A stretch of DNA of 64,000 nucleotides from contig URKY01000002.1 of NCBI GenBank assembly GCA_900548465.1, positions 62,001 through 126,000 on the forward strand, in the 5' to 3' direction. The DNA comes from an uncultured Eubacterium sp. Its GTDB lineage: Bacteria > Bacillota > Clostridia > Lachnospirales > Lachnospiraceae. This document shows positions 51,718-61,135 of the stretch, piece after piece. The position numbers and the translations under genes are program-made. Position 1 is the stretch's first letter. Every line of letters starts with the position of its first letter. A model generated the notes under the pieces. That model made no database searches. It saw only the letters and a program-made list of their open reading frames with translations, and was not told the origin of the DNA.

Positions 51718-54700
51718 TTACTGAAGATATTTTACAAAATTTTCTCCATATATTTTTTTCAACTCTTCCAAAAACTCAGGCGTAACATTAACCCAATATC
51801 CTATAGGTAACATTTTTCTCTGTCTTTCTTTTGCCAGAGCAATCAAAACCTTATCTTTTCCCTTATGCTGCATTAACAATGTCATTAATTCCTGCTCTTT
51901 TTTCTGATAGGTCTCTTTGTCCGGAAAAGCAATCCAAAGTTCCGATGGAATATCAGAAAATTCAGTTATTGTATTTGCAATTACTTTTCCCGCTGCATTT
52001 TCCTCTATGTTAGCATCACCTTCTACAAGAACTTTCTTTCCTTCTTCAAGAAGATTTCTGCTTTTATCAAACTGCCTTGGAAAAACTATTACTTCCACGG
52101 TACCAACTAAATCTTCCAAAGTAATAAATGACATCTGGGCACCATTCTTCGTAAACTTCCTTGTAATGGCACTGATAATGCCACCAACTTTAACTTTGCT
52201 TTTATCCCTTACTTTTGACTCTTCCCCTTCCTGTGGTTCTGCGAAATCAAGGGTCATATTAGTAATGCATCTGCGCCACTTCTGTTCCTGATCCTGAAGA
52301 GGATGTCCGCTTGCATAAATTCCAATTACTTCTTTTTCAAACTCAAGTTTCTGATCAATGTCATACTCCCCAACATCAGGCATTTGAATTTTGTATTTTT
52401 CCTTATCCTCAGTGTCTGCAAAATCAAACAATGATATCTGTCCTGCCATGGCGTCTTTCTTTTCCTGGTTTACGCTGTCAACAATCTGAATATAAACCAT
52501 CATCATCTGCTTTCTTGTTGCACCTAAAGAATCAAATGCTCCAGCCTTAATAAAGTTTTCAAGGGCACGTTTGTTAACACCTAATCCGGCAGTTCTTGTA
52601 ATAAAATCCTCCAAATCCCTATAAACTCCATGAATATTACGTTCATTGATTATATTGTCTATTACAGCTTTACCAACATTTTTTATTGCTGACAATCCAT
52701 ATCTTATTTTGTTATCTTTTGCAGAGAAACTGCTTTCTCCTTCGTTAATATCCGGTGGTAATATTTCTATCCCCATGGAACGGCATGAATATACATATTC
52801 TGCAACTTTGCTTGACATGTCCATTACTGATGTAAGCATTGCCGCCATAAATTCTGCCGTATAGTAATATTTTAAATAAGCTGTCTGATACGCCACTACA
52901 GCATAGGCTGCGGCATGAGATTTATTAAAAGCATATTTTGCAAAATCTGTCATTTCATCATATATCTTATTGGCAATTTCTTCGCTAATGCCGTTATTAA
53001 TGCACCCCTTAACGCCTTCTGTATCATCTCCGTAAACGAACTTCTGACGTTCTCTTGCCATAACATCGGCTTTTTTCTTTGACATGGCTCGTCTAAGTAA
53101 ATCACTTCTTCCAAGGGTATACCCTGCCAAATCCCTAACTATCTGCATAACCTGTTCCTGATACACGATACAACCATATGTAGGTTCCAGAATGGGTTCA
53201 AGCTGTGGGCAGTCATAAGTTACACTGTCTATATTATTTTTCCCTTCTATATACTTTGGAATAAAATCCATCGGTCCCGGACGATATAGGGAAATTCCCG
53301 CAATAATGTCTTCAAGACTCTGTGGCTTCAGTTCCTTCATGAAGTTTTTCATTCCACCACTTTCCAACTGGAAAATTCCTTCTGTATTTCCTGTTCCAAT
53401 ATATGCAAGAACTTTTTTGTCTGCATAATCTATATTATTTAAATCTAAATCAATTCCATGATTTTTCTTTATAAGCCGCTGTGTGTTCTGTATGACCGTA
53501 AGGTTTCTAAGCCCCAAAAAGTCCATTTTAAGCAAGCCAAGTTCTTCCAATGTAGTCATAATGTACTGAGTTGTTATTGAGCCATCGGCTGCCCTTGAAA
53601 GTGGTACATATTCATCAACAGGCTTTGCACAAATAACTACCCCTGCCGCATGCATTGAAGCATGCCTTGGAAGTCCCTCAAGTCTCATAGACATATCCAT
53701 AAGATATTTTACTTCCGGGTCAGTATCATACAAAGTTTTTAATTCTTTGTTCTGCTTCATTGCCAGTTCCAAAGTCATATGCAAATCATTTGGAATCATT
53801 TTAGCTATGGAGTCTGCCTGGGCATATGGCATATCAAGAACTCTTGCCACATCCCTTATAACACCCTTTGCTTTCAAGGTACCAAAAGTAACAATCTGTG
53901 CCACATGGTCTTTTCCATATTTTCTTCCTACATAATCAATGACTTCCTGTCTTCTCTCGATACAGAAGTCCACGTCAATATCGGGCATTGACACACGCTC
54001 AGGATTTAAGAAACGTTCAAAAAGAAGATTATATCTCATTGGTTCGATATCTGTAATTTCCAGACAATATGACACTATACTTCCCGCTGCGGATCCTCGT
54101 CCCGGTCCTACTGCAATGCCATGTGATTTTGCATAATGTATAAAATCCCACACAATAAGGAAATACTCCACATATCCCATAGTCTTAATTGTGTTAAGTT
54201 CATATTCCAATCTGTCCCATAACTGCTCTTTTGATAATTTGCAGTGTTCATCTTTCTCCCCTCTGACAACAGGATATCTCTTACATAATCCCTGCTCACA
54301 TAATTCTTTCAGATATGTCCACGCAGTATAACCTTCAGGTACTTCATAATTTGGCAGCTTTGTCTTACCAAATTCAAAAGTTACATTGCAGCGTTCTGCA
54401 ATTTTGTGAGTATTCTCCAGTGCCTGAGGTGCAAACTTGAACAATTCAGCCATCTCTTCTTCTGACTTTAAGTAGAACTGACCACCCTCATATCTCATTC
54501 TGTCTTCATCCGCTTTCTTCTTTCCTGTCTGAATACATAAAAGAATGTCATGGGCTTCCGCATCCTCTGCATAGGTGTAATGAACATCATTTGTACAGAC
54601 AAAATCTACACCAATTTCTTCACTAAGTCTTAACAGCTGCTGATTAACGCTTTGCTGCTCCAATATTCCATGGTCCTGAAGTTCCAGAAAATAGTTATCT

Positions 54701-55203
54701 TTTCCAAATATGTCTACGTGACGAAGGGCTGCTTCTTTTGCCTTCTCATATTCACCACGATTCAAAAATCTTTGAACCTCTCCTGCCAGACATGCACTGA
54801 GACATATAAGCCCTTCAGAAAATTCTCTAAGAACTTCATAATCTACTCTAGGCTTATAATAAAATCCTTCAACAAAACCCTTTGATACAATTTTGCATAG
54901 ATTTTCGTAGCCTCTATTATTTTCTGCAAGCAAAATAAGGTGATAATATCTGTCATCACCTGCATTAGCTTCTTTATCAAAACGAGAGCCGGGAGCCACA
55001 TATACCTCACAACCTATAATAGGTTTTATACCATTATCAAGAGCCGCACGGTAAAAATCAATTACACCGTACATAACTCCATGATCAGTAATGGCAAGGC
55101 TGTCCATTCCCAACTCTTTTGCTCTTTTAGTTATTTCTTTTATTTTACTTGAACCATCCAACAGACTGTATTCCGTATGGACATGCAAATGTGTAAATGC
55201 CAT
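51718..55203 (-). CDS. dnaE: DNA polymerase III alpha subunit
   Basis: The replicative C-family polymerase. 1161 residues: PHP domain at the N-terminus ('LHVHTEYSLLDGSSKIKE'), the polymerase core with the catalytic Asp pair 'MPDIDVDF' and 'VGPGRGSAAGSIVSYCL', the HhH region ('RALENFIKAGAFDSLG'), the OB domain ('VKVGGIISAITRKFTKNGAQMSFITLEDL') and a C-terminal tail. The length fits DnaE, not PolC. The ATG has only a weak AAAGTTTGG upstream. A sigma-A promoter is ~35 bases upstream. Confidence 0.96.
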   Translation of the reverse strand: MAFTHLHVHTEYSLLDGSSKIKEITKRAKELGMDSLAITDHGVMYGVIDFYRAALDNGIKPIIGCEVYVAPGSRFDKEANAGDDRYYHLILLAENNRGYENLCKIVSKGFVEGFYYKPRVDYEVLREFSEGLICLSACLAGEVQRFLNRGEYEKAKEAALRHVDIFGKDNYFLELQDHGILEQQSVNQQLLRLSEEIGVDFVCTNDVHYTYAEDAEAHDILLCIQTGKKKADEDRMRYEGGQFYLKSEEEMAELFKFAPQALENTHKIAERCNVTFEFGKTKLPNYEVPEGYTAWTYLKELCEQGLCKRYPVVRGEKDEHCKLSKEQLWDRLEYELNTIKTMGYVEYFLIVWDFIHYAKSHGIAVGPGRGSAAGSIVSYCLEITDIEPMRYNLLFERFLNPERVSMPDIDVDFCIERRQEVIDYVGRKYGKDHVAQIVTFGTLKAKGVIRDVARVLDMPYAQADSIAKMIPNDLHMTLELAMKQNKELKTLYDTDPEVKYLMDMSMRLEGLPRHASMHAAGVVICAKPVDEYVPLSRAADGSITTQYIMTTLEELGLLKMDFLGLRNLTVIQNTQRLIKKNHGIDLDLNNIDYADKKVLAYIGTGNTEGIFQLESGGMKNFMKELKPQSLEDIIAGISLYRPGPMDFIPKYIEGKNNIDSVTYDCPQLEPILEPTYGCIVYQEQVMQIVRDLAGYTLGRSDLLRRAMSKKKADVMARERQKFVYGDDTEGVKGCINNGISEEIANKIYDEMTDFAKYAFNKSHAAAYAVVAYQTAYLKYYYTAEFMAAMLTSVMDMSSKVAEYVYSCRSMGIEILPPDINEGESSFSAKDNKIRYGLSAIKNVGKAVIDNIINERNIHGVYRDLEDFITRTAGLGVNKRALENFIKAGAFDSLGATRKQMMMVYIQIVDSVNQEKKDAMAGQISLFDFADTEDKEKYKIQMPDVGEYDIDQKLEFEKEVIGIYASGHPLQDQEQKWRRCITNMTLDFAEPQEGEESKVRDKSKVKVGGIISAITRKFTKNGAQMSFITLEDLVGTVEVIVFPRQFDKSRNLLEEGKKVLVEGDANIEENAAGKVIANTITEFSDIPSELWIAFPDKETYQKKEQELMTLLMQHKGKDKVLIALAKERQRKMLPIGYWVNVTPEFLEELKKIYGENFVKYLQ

Positions 55204-55237
55204 ATATATACCAAACTTTCCATAATATCTATCTGCT

Positions 55238-55265
55238 ATCTTAACATATCTAAAAATTTATTCAA
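55238..55265 (-). promoter_or_regulatory. dnaE: Sigma-A-type promoter of dnaE
   Basis: TTGAAT, 16 bases, TAAGAT on the minus strand. Confidence 0.5.
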
Positions 55266-55274
55266 GAAAAGAAA

Positions 55275-55303
55275 GGACCCCGGCGTTTATATACCGGAGC
55301 CCT
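55275..55303 (-). terminator. Terminator behind the broken GH64 gene
   Basis: CTCCGG/CCGGGG stem on the minus strand, followed by TCCTTTCTTTTCTT; it lies 39 bases beyond the fragment's stop. Confidence 0.6.
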
Positions 55304-55341
55304 AATTATAGAGAAAAACATTAAAAAGGTTTACTAAGCTA

Positions 55342-55806
55342 TTACCATTTCAAATCTAATATAAGTGCTGTAGGATTTGTGTAATGAAGTAATGTACTCT
55401 GATCATTTACATCATCATAGCAGAATCCATACGCGAAATTGTTTACAGAATGCTTATGCATAAATGCTGAATAGTAGTTGTACGTACTATTTTTGTAATA
55501 CGCTGAAGGATTCTGATAATTTGCAGGATCTGTTGCAACACCTCTGTTAAATGCTGCACAAAGCTGTGCTTCAATAACTAATTCTGTGGAATTACCACGG
55601 TTAAAGTTGCCCTTTCCTTCTAATACATCCTGTCCTACAAGTCTTGTAACAACCGGGAAGCTGAAGAAATCTACCCTTGTTGTATTTCCCCAATACTCTT
55701 TATTTGTTACTGTAAATTCAGCAAATTCAAAAAGTACATCATTATTTGGATCAGACGGATTATTTAAGTCAGGTCCTGCATAACCGACAGTTAATTTTGT
55801 GTTCAA
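55342..55806 (-). pseudogene. Fragment of a GH64 beta-1,3-glucanase-like gene
   Basis: 154 codons, with no ATG and no ribosome site; a TGA lies in frame just upstream. The phrases 'FEFAEFTVTNKEYWGNTTRVDFFSFPVVTRL' and 'HKHSVNNFAYGFCYDDVNDQSTL' followed by 'NPTALILDLKW' match two separated parts of the GH64/thaumatin-like glucanase catalytic domain, but the ~100-150 residues that normally lie between them, and the N-terminal part with signal peptide, are missing. It is probably a deletion remnant. A terminator is still present downstream. Confidence 0.65.
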
Positions 55807-56092
55807 AATTTCTGTTACTTCCGCTCATAGTAATGTTCTGCTGTGCACCATAATTCACTTTATAGTGAATTTAAGACGCTTTTAAACACTCTTCTGTTCA
55901 TATTTCCTTATTCAATTTTCTCGCTCACAAATAATTGTGTCTCATTCGTTCAATTATGTTTTACATTATTTTTATTAATCATAAAAGGCATCATATTTTA
56001 TTTAAGTACTTTTTTTAATAAAAATATTTTTGTATTTTATGCGAAATAATTAGCCTTTTGTATGAAAAAATTTAGTTTTAATTTTTTATAAT
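55807..56092. other. AT-rich intergenic stretch between the GH64 remnant and crh-like gene
   Basis: No reading frame with coding character was seen. One small hairpin ATTCACT-TTAT-AGTGAAT is at 55854-55871. Otherwise nothing is recognised; it may contain decayed sequence from the lost 5' part of the GH64 gene. Confidence 0.4.
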
Positions 56093-56132
56093 AAAAAAAG
56101 AGTTGATTTTTCATCAAAATCAACTCTTTTTT
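56093..56132. terminator. Bidirectional terminator behind the crh-like gene
   Basis: AAAAGAGTTGATTTT and AAAATCAACTCTTTT form a perfect stem with A/T tracts on both sides, 18 bases after the gene end. Confidence 0.9.
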
Positions 56133-56149
56133 CTATAATATATTGCTAT

Positions 56150-56404
56150 TTATTTGCTTCCCAAATACTTTTCAATACTATCAATGGCCTGACTTTCATC
56201 AACTCCATCTGCTGAAACCTTTACTGTCTGTCCAGGAACAATTCCAAGTGCCATCATTCCCATTATGCTTTTTGCATTAACCTTTTTTGTGTCATATTCA
56301 ACATAGATCTTGCTTTCAAATTGACTTGCAAGTTGCACACACTTTGCAACCGGACTTGCCTGAGCTCCCTGCTTTACTTCAATAGTTACATCTCTTGTTG
56401 TCAT
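56150..56404 (-). CDS. crh: HPr-like regulatory protein of the Crh type (no phosphocarrier His)
   Basis: 84 residues with the HPr fold. The PTS phosphocarrier motif GIHARPA is replaced by GAQASPV: Gln at position 15 and Ser at 17, so it cannot be phosphorylated by enzyme I at His15. Ser46 is kept in 'NAKSIMGMMALG', the site for HPr kinase. Bacillus Crh has the same Gln15/Ser46 combination and lies after whiA in the rapZ-yvcK-whiA-crh order. Here it is last in a block rapZ-whiA-crh with hprK upstream. It should act as a CcpA co-regulator after Ser46 phosphorylation. The ATG follows AGGAG. Confidence 0.9.
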   Translation of the reverse strand: MTTRDVTIEVKQGAQASPVAKCVQLASQFESKIYVEYDTKKVNAKSIMGMMALGIVPGQTVKVSADGVDESQAIDSIEKYLGSK

Positions 56405-56427
56405 ATTAATTTCTCCTCCTTGGGCTA

Positions 56428-57372
56428 TTATGCCCTTAAATCATCTGCAATCTGACAAATCTTTCTAAGCCTATGGTTTACCCCTGATTTTCCAAGTGGC
56501 GGATCCAACATCTCACCTAATTCCTGAAGTGAAGCATCCGGATTGTCTAACCTAACCATTGCAATGTCCTGCAATTTCTGCGGTAAATATTTAATCCCCA
56601 CTTTTTCAATAATATAATTTATATCTTGAATTTGCCTAAATGATGTTGTTACAGTTTTCATTAAATTGGCAGTTTCGCAATTGTTTTGTCTGTTGTAATA
56701 GTTACTCATACCTTTTAGGATACGGATATTTTCCATTTCCATAAGGGCAACGTGGGCTTCCATAACGTTTAAAACATCTACGATTTCTTCGCCTTCCTTG
56801 ATATATACCACATAATTACCTTTTCTTGCAACTGTTTTCGCATCAATTTCGAACTTTTTCAGCAAATTTATTAATTGTTCCGATTTTTTATTGTTATTGC
56901 ACTTTATTTCAAAATGATAAGACTTGTTAGGATCACTAATTGACCCGGCTGCCATAAATGCGCCTCTGATAAAAGCCCGCTTACAACAATCCTTCATTAC
57001 TATAACGTTATTTGTTATAGAAAAGTTTTCCTCAATATCTCCGGTGGAATTTATTAATTTAGTAGCCTGTAAAACCTTCAAGGCCTGTTCATTGTCCTTT
57101 ATACTTACAGTATATGTTGTCTGGGTTTTGGAATATACATTATTTCTTGCAACAATTTCTGTATCTATATGAAATGTTTTCCACAGCAGTGTTCTTGTCT
57201 TTTCCGCTGTAGGTTCCGTTTCGGTTTTTATTCTGATAGAATAATTTCCTTCCACATCAATGGCCACGTTTCCACACATGGAGATAATTGCAGCCAGTTC
57301 TGCAATTCTGCAATGCATGGCACTACTAACATGACCTGCCAGTTCCTTTTTTACTTCACTTGAAAAACTCAT
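56428..57372 (-). CDS. whiA: WhiA (sporulation/cell-division regulator)
   Basis: 314 residues: an N-terminal LAGLIDADG-like homing-endonuclease fold ('CGNVAIDVEGNYSIRIKTET', 'RAFIRGAFMAAGSISDPNKSYHFEI') and a C-terminal helix-turn-helix ('ARLDNPDASLQELGEMLDPPLGKSGVNHRLRK'-type segment beginning 'DASLQELGEML'). It binds DNA and in Firmicutes affects division and chromosome organisation. It is 13 bases downstream of rapZ and 23 upstream of crh. In many relatives yvcK stands between rapZ and whiA; here it does not. Confidence 0.93.
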   Translation of the reverse strand: MSFSSEVKKELAGHVSSAMHCRIAELAAIISMCGNVAIDVEGNYSIRIKTETEPTAEKTRTLLWKTFHIDTEIVARNNVYSKTQTTYTVSIKDNEQALKVLQATKLINSTGDIEENFSITNNVIVMKDCCKRAFIRGAFMAAGSISDPNKSYHFEIKCNNNKKSEQLINLLKKFEIDAKTVARKGNYVVYIKEGEEIVDVLNVMEAHVALMEMENIRILKGMSNYYNRQNNCETANLMKTVTTSFRQIQDINYIIEKVGIKYLPQKLQDIAMVRLDNPDASLQELGEMLDPPLGKSGVNHRLRKICQIADDLRA

Positions 57373-57385
57373 GTCTTTTTTCTTT

Positions 57386-58246
57386 CTATCTGAGAATATC
57401 TCTATGGGATATTCTTATTCCATATTTTGCATCTACATTGTTTAACTGGCGGTAAAGCTCGTTTGCCACCGTTACTGATCTATGATGTCCGCCGGTACAT
57501 CCAATTCCTATTACCAACTGATTTTTTCCTTCATCTATGTAATGTGGAATCAAAAACTTTATCATATCTATAAGTTTATCTAAAAATTCCCTAGATACCG
57601 GTGAATCCAGAACAAAATCCCTTACTTCCTGCTGTTCACCTGTTTTGTGTTTTAACTCAGGTACATAGTATGGATTAGGAAGAAACCTTACGTCAAATAC
57701 AAGATCACAGTCTGCCGGGACTCCATACTTAAATCCAAATGACATAATGGTTACAAAAAGATTTCTGTAATCCTGATGCATAACAAATATTTTTTCTATT
57801 TCGGCTGTTAAATCCCTTACTAAAAGATTACTTGTGTCAATTATGTAATCCGCATGGTCCCGTAAATACTTTAACTGCTCACGCTCTGCATTAATTTCAT
57901 TTTCGACGCTGTCTGCATCTCCCATAGGATGACTTCTTCTTGTTTCCTTAAATCGCTTAATAAGAGTGCTGTTGGAACAGTCCAAAAACAGTATCTCAAA
58001 ATTCTGGTCTTTCTTTTTCAGATTTTTTAATACATCATTAATTTTATCAAGCTGTTCACCACTTCTAATGTCAACTCCCATTGCCACTTTATTTTTTTCA
58101 CTCGTTTGTGTAAATAGCAAATCAGCAAAGTTTTCAATTAAGTCAATGGGTAAATTATCAACACAATAATATCCGTTATCTTCAAATATTTTCAGTGCAG
58201 TAATTTTTCCTGCCCCTGACATTCCTGTTACAATAACAAATCGCAT
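57386..58246 (-). CDS. rapZ: RapZ/YvcJ-family nucleotide-binding protein with altered Walker A
   Basis: 286 residues. The P-loop reads GMSGAGKIT (8-16): the Ser/Thr that follows the Lys in GxxxxGK(S/T) is Ile here, from an ATT codon, with a Thr one position later. The remaining features are normal: 'DNGYYCVDNLPIDLIENF', 'FLDCSNSTLIKRFKETRRSHP', 'FGFKYGVPADCDLVFDVRFLPNPYY' and 'GIGCTGGHHRSVTVAN' near the C-terminus. In Bacillus YvcJ hydrolyses nucleotides; in E. coli RapZ regulates small RNAs. The Ile might lower Mg-nucleotide binding. The ATG follows AGGAG. It is third from last in the block. Confidence 0.92.
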   Translation of the reverse strand: MRFVIVTGMSGAGKITALKIFEDNGYYCVDNLPIDLIENFADLLFTQTSEKNKVAMGVDIRSGEQLDKINDVLKNLKKKDQNFEILFLDCSNSTLIKRFKETRRSHPMGDADSVENEINAEREQLKYLRDHADYIIDTSNLLVRDLTAEIEKIFVMHQDYRNLFVTIMSFGFKYGVPADCDLVFDVRFLPNPYYVPELKHKTGEQQEVRDFVLDSPVSREFLDKLIDMIKFLIPHYIDEGKNQLVIGIGCTGGHHRSVTVANELYRQLNNVDAKYGIRISHRDILR

Positions 58247-58276
58247 ACTTATCTCCTGTTTTCAGCACAAATTGAT

Positions 58277-59167
58277 TTATATTAGCTTAACTTCCGTTTC
58301 AAGTTCCACATTAAATTTTTCTTTAACTTTCTTCTGAACATCTTCTATGAGGTTGAGAACATCTGTAGCAGTTGCATTGTCATAATTTATAACAAATCCA
58401 CAATGCTTTTCCGAAACCATTGCTCCGCCTACACGATACCCCCTAAGACCTGCATCATCAATTAACTTTCCGGCAAAATATCCTTCCGGTCTTTTAAATG
58501 TACTTCCTGCACTTGGATACTCTAAAGGCTGTTTTGCTTTTCTCTGCTGCATCATAACCTGCATAACATATGCGATTTCATCCGAAGCTCCTATATCAAG
58601 TTTTATGCACATCTGAAGCACAATAAGACCTCTTTTTGAAACTACACTTGTTCTGTATCCTAACTCTAATTCTTCATTATTAAGTGTCACAATATTACCC
58701 TCTTCATCCAATACTTTTACCCACTTAATAACATCTTTCATCTCACCGCCATAAGCGCCTGCATTCATAACTACGGCACCACCTACATTTCCCGGTATTC
58801 CATGAGCAAACTCGAATCCCGCCAGGTCATTTTCATAGGCTGTCATGGCCACGGCTGAAAGTTTTGCACCTGCATCTGCAACTATTTCATCGCCAATAAC
58901 ATCAATATCGTTAATTCTGCTGTTTACTTCAATAATTGCTCCCTTGTAGCCTTCATCTCTGACTAAAATATTGCTTCCGTTTCCAATTACCATGTATGGA
59001 TAATTTTCCTGACAGCACGTCTTAATAACTTCAGTCAATTCTTCTACATTTCCCGGAATAACATAAAGCTCCGCATTGCCACCACATCTAAAAGTACAAT
59101 GTTTTGCCATTGATTCATTTTCTTTTATATATTTTTCACCAACGATTTCTTTTAACCTGTTATACAA
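58277..59167 (-). CDS. murB: UDP-N-acetylenolpyruvoylglucosamine reductase
   Basis: It reduces the enolpyruvyl group to lactyl in UDP-MurNAc synthesis, following MurA, using FAD and NADPH. 296 residues: FAD-binding 'TFRCGGNAELYVIPGNVEEL', 'YPYMVIGNGSNILVRDEGYKGAII', 'EFAHGIPGNVGGAVVMNAGAYGGEMKD' and 'YPSAGSTFKRPEGYFAGKLID' with the catalytic Ser of the type II form. The start is TTG nine bases after GAGG. It is 31 bases upstream of rapZ and follows glucokinase by about 30 bases. Confidence 0.95.
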   Translation of the reverse strand: MYNRLKEIVGEKYIKENESMAKHCTFRCGGNAELYVIPGNVEELTEVIKTCCQENYPYMVIGNGSNILVRDEGYKGAIIEVNSRINDIDVIGDEIVADAGAKLSAVAMTAYENDLAGFEFAHGIPGNVGGAVVMNAGAYGGEMKDVIKWVKVLDEEGNIVTLNNEELELGYRTSVVSKRGLIVLQMCIKLDIGASDEIAYVMQVMMQQRKAKQPLEYPSAGSTFKRPEGYFAGKLIDDAGLRGYRVGGAMVSEKHCGFVINYDNATATDVLNLIEDVQKKVKEKFNVELETEVKLI

Positions 59168-59199
59168 TCTACGCTACCTCAATCTATATTTTTTGATTT

Positions 59200-60144
59200 T
59201 TAGTCTAATACCAATGCTGCTGCACCATACATACCTGCGTCATTTCCAAGCTCTGCCAAATGAACTGCCGCATCGCCACAGGCTGCGAAACAATGTTCAC
59301 GATATGTAAGTTTTATTGCATCAATTAAAATCTTACCTGCCTTACTTACTCCGCCACCAATAATAAATGCCTGTGGATTAACAGTAACTGCAACATGAGC
59401 CATAGCTTTTCCAAGATAATTTCCCATCTTTGCCACAACTGCCTTTGCACCTTCATCTCCTTCTTTAGCAAGATCAAAAACATCCTTTGCTGTGATGTCA
59501 TTACCAAATTCTGACATCTTTGTTGTTTCTTTTGTTTCACTCATATATTTCTTTGCAAGTCTAACTACGCCTGTAGCTGAAGCGTACTGTTCAAGACAGC
59601 CTTTTCCTCCACAATTACAAAAATCGGTTTCATCATCATTCATGTGCATATGTCCGATTTCTCCGGCGCCTCCGTTATATCCTGTAAGAATCTGGTTGTT
59701 AATGATAACGCCACCTCCTACACCTGTTCCAAGTGTAATCATAACGATATCCTTGTAATTCTTTCCACCACCTTTCCAGTTTTCACCAAGGGCTGCCACA
59801 TTGGCATCATTGCCTGCCTTTACTTTAATGTCATGGAACATCTCTGAAAAAGTATCTGCAACATTATATGTACCCCAACCTAAGTTAACACACTGAAGTA
59901 CTGTTCCGTCAGCTAAAACAGGTCCGGGCAGTCCAATTCCGACCCCCTCAATTTCATCCAGACTTACACCCTGTTCTATTATTTTTTTCTCTAAAGATTC
60001 ACAAATATCTCCTAATATATTCTCTCCAAAATTATCTGTGTTTGTCTTAATTTCCCATTTATCAAGCATTGTTCCATCTGTATTAAAAAATCCAATTTTT
60101 ATTGTTGTTCCACCAACATCAACGCCAAAGCAATATTTTTTCAT
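59200..60144 (-). CDS. glk: ROK-family glucokinase
   Basis: It phosphorylates glucose to glucose-6-phosphate. 314 residues, with the ATP-binding 'GVDVGGTTIKIGFF', 'GIGLPGPVLADG', the sugar-binding 'NDANVAALGENWKGGGK' and the ROK zinc site ('GHMHMNDDETDFCNCGGKGCLEQYASA', Cys-x-Cys-Gly-x2-Gly-Cys). The absence of a helix-turn-helix separates it from NagC-type repressors. The ATG follows TAGGAG. It is placed between hprK and murB, which links sugar uptake, catabolite control and wall synthesis in one transcript. Confidence 0.93.
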   Translation of the reverse strand: MKKYCFGVDVGGTTIKIGFFNTDGTMLDKWEIKTNTDNFGENILGDICESLEKKIIEQGVSLDEIEGVGIGLPGPVLADGTVLQCVNLGWGTYNVADTFSEMFHDIKVKAGNDANVAALGENWKGGGKNYKDIVMITLGTGVGGGVIINNQILTGYNGGAGEIGHMHMNDDETDFCNCGGKGCLEQYASATGVVRLAKKYMSETKETTKMSEFGNDITAKDVFDLAKEGDEGAKAVVAKMGNYLGKAMAHVAVTVNPQAFIIGGGVSKAGKILIDAIKLTYREHCFAACGDAAVHLAELGNDAGMYGAAALVLD

Positions 60145-60193
60145 TATCTGTCTCCTATCTTTTTTATAAATTTATATTATTGAAATTCAATAA

Positions 60194-61135
60194 CTATTCT
60201 TCGTCATTTCCCTTCATCATGCTTTCCTGCACTCTTCTGTACAATTCCTGAGCAGCATTATAACCCATTCGTTTCTGTCTGTGATTAACCGCAGCAGACT
60301 CAACTATTACAGCCAGATTTCTTCCCGGTCTGATTGGTATTGAATGACATACAACTTTATTTCCAAGGAATTCTATATAATTATCCTCTAATCCCATTCT
60401 GTCATAATCTTTTTCCCTGCTCCACTCTTCTAACTGTATAACCATATCAATGTTAGATGTATCAAGTATGCTTTCAACACCAAACAGAGCTTTCACGTCT
60501 ATGATTCCAATACCTCTAAGTTCTATAAGATGTTTTGTAATAGCCGGTGATGTTCCTATCAATGTCTCATCACTGACTTTTCTTATTTCTACAACATCAT
60601 CTGTTACAAGTCGGTGTCCTCGCTTTATAAGTTCAAGGGCTGCCTCGCTTTTTCCGATTCCGCTTTCTCCCATAATTAAAACGCCTTCACCATAAACATC
60701 TACCAATACACCATGTCTTGTTATGCAAGGAGCAAGTTCAACATTAAGCCATCTGGACAATTCAGCATTGAAATTTGATGTGGAAATATCTGTTGAACAA
60801 ACAGGTACACCGTATTTATAACCTGCCGCAATCATATCTTCATCCGGCTTGTTTCCCCTGCATAGGATGAGACATGGAATTCCACTACTCATCAACTTTT
60901 CGTATACCCACTGTCTGTTCTGGCGCTGCATATTATCAAGAAATGCACACTCAACATTTCCTATTATCTGTACTCTTTCCTTGTCAAAATGTTCAAAAAA
61001 TCCTGCCAGTTGCAACGCCGGTCTGTTAACTTCCGGTATTGTAATGTGAATCTTATCAGTGTCAATTTCCGGTGTGTGATTTGTAAGCTCATAATTATCA
61101 ATTAGCTTTGTAAATTTGATATACATATCTGCCAT
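60194..61135 (-). CDS. hprK: HPr kinase/phosphorylase
   Basis: It phosphorylates (and dephosphorylates) Ser46 of HPr and Crh, the master switch of catabolite control in Firmicutes. 313 residues. The N-terminal domain holds 'LQLAGFFEHFDKERVQIIGNVE'; the catalytic domain has the His of 'ITRHGVLVDVYGEGVLIMG' and Walker A 'GESGIGKS' (156-163), followed by 'RGHRLVTDDVVEI' and the HprK signature 'ELRGIGIIDVKALFG'. The ATG follows AGGAGG. A Crh-type target is encoded four genes downstream; a classical HPr is not in the window. Confidence 0.95.
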   Translation of the reverse strand: MADMYIKFTKLIDNYELTNHTPEIDTDKIHITIPEVNRPALQLAGFFEHFDKERVQIIGNVECAFLDNMQRQNRQWVYEKLMSSGIPCLILCRGNKPDEDMIAAGYKYGVPVCSTDISTSNFNAELSRWLNVELAPCITRHGVLVDVYGEGVLIMGESGIGKSEAALELIKRGHRLVTDDVVEIRKVSDETLIGTSPAITKHLIELRGIGIIDVKALFGVESILDTSNIDMVIQLEEWSREKDYDRMGLEDNYIEFLGNKVVCHSIPIRPGRNLAVIVESAAVNHRQKRMGYNAAQELYRRVQESMMKGNDEE

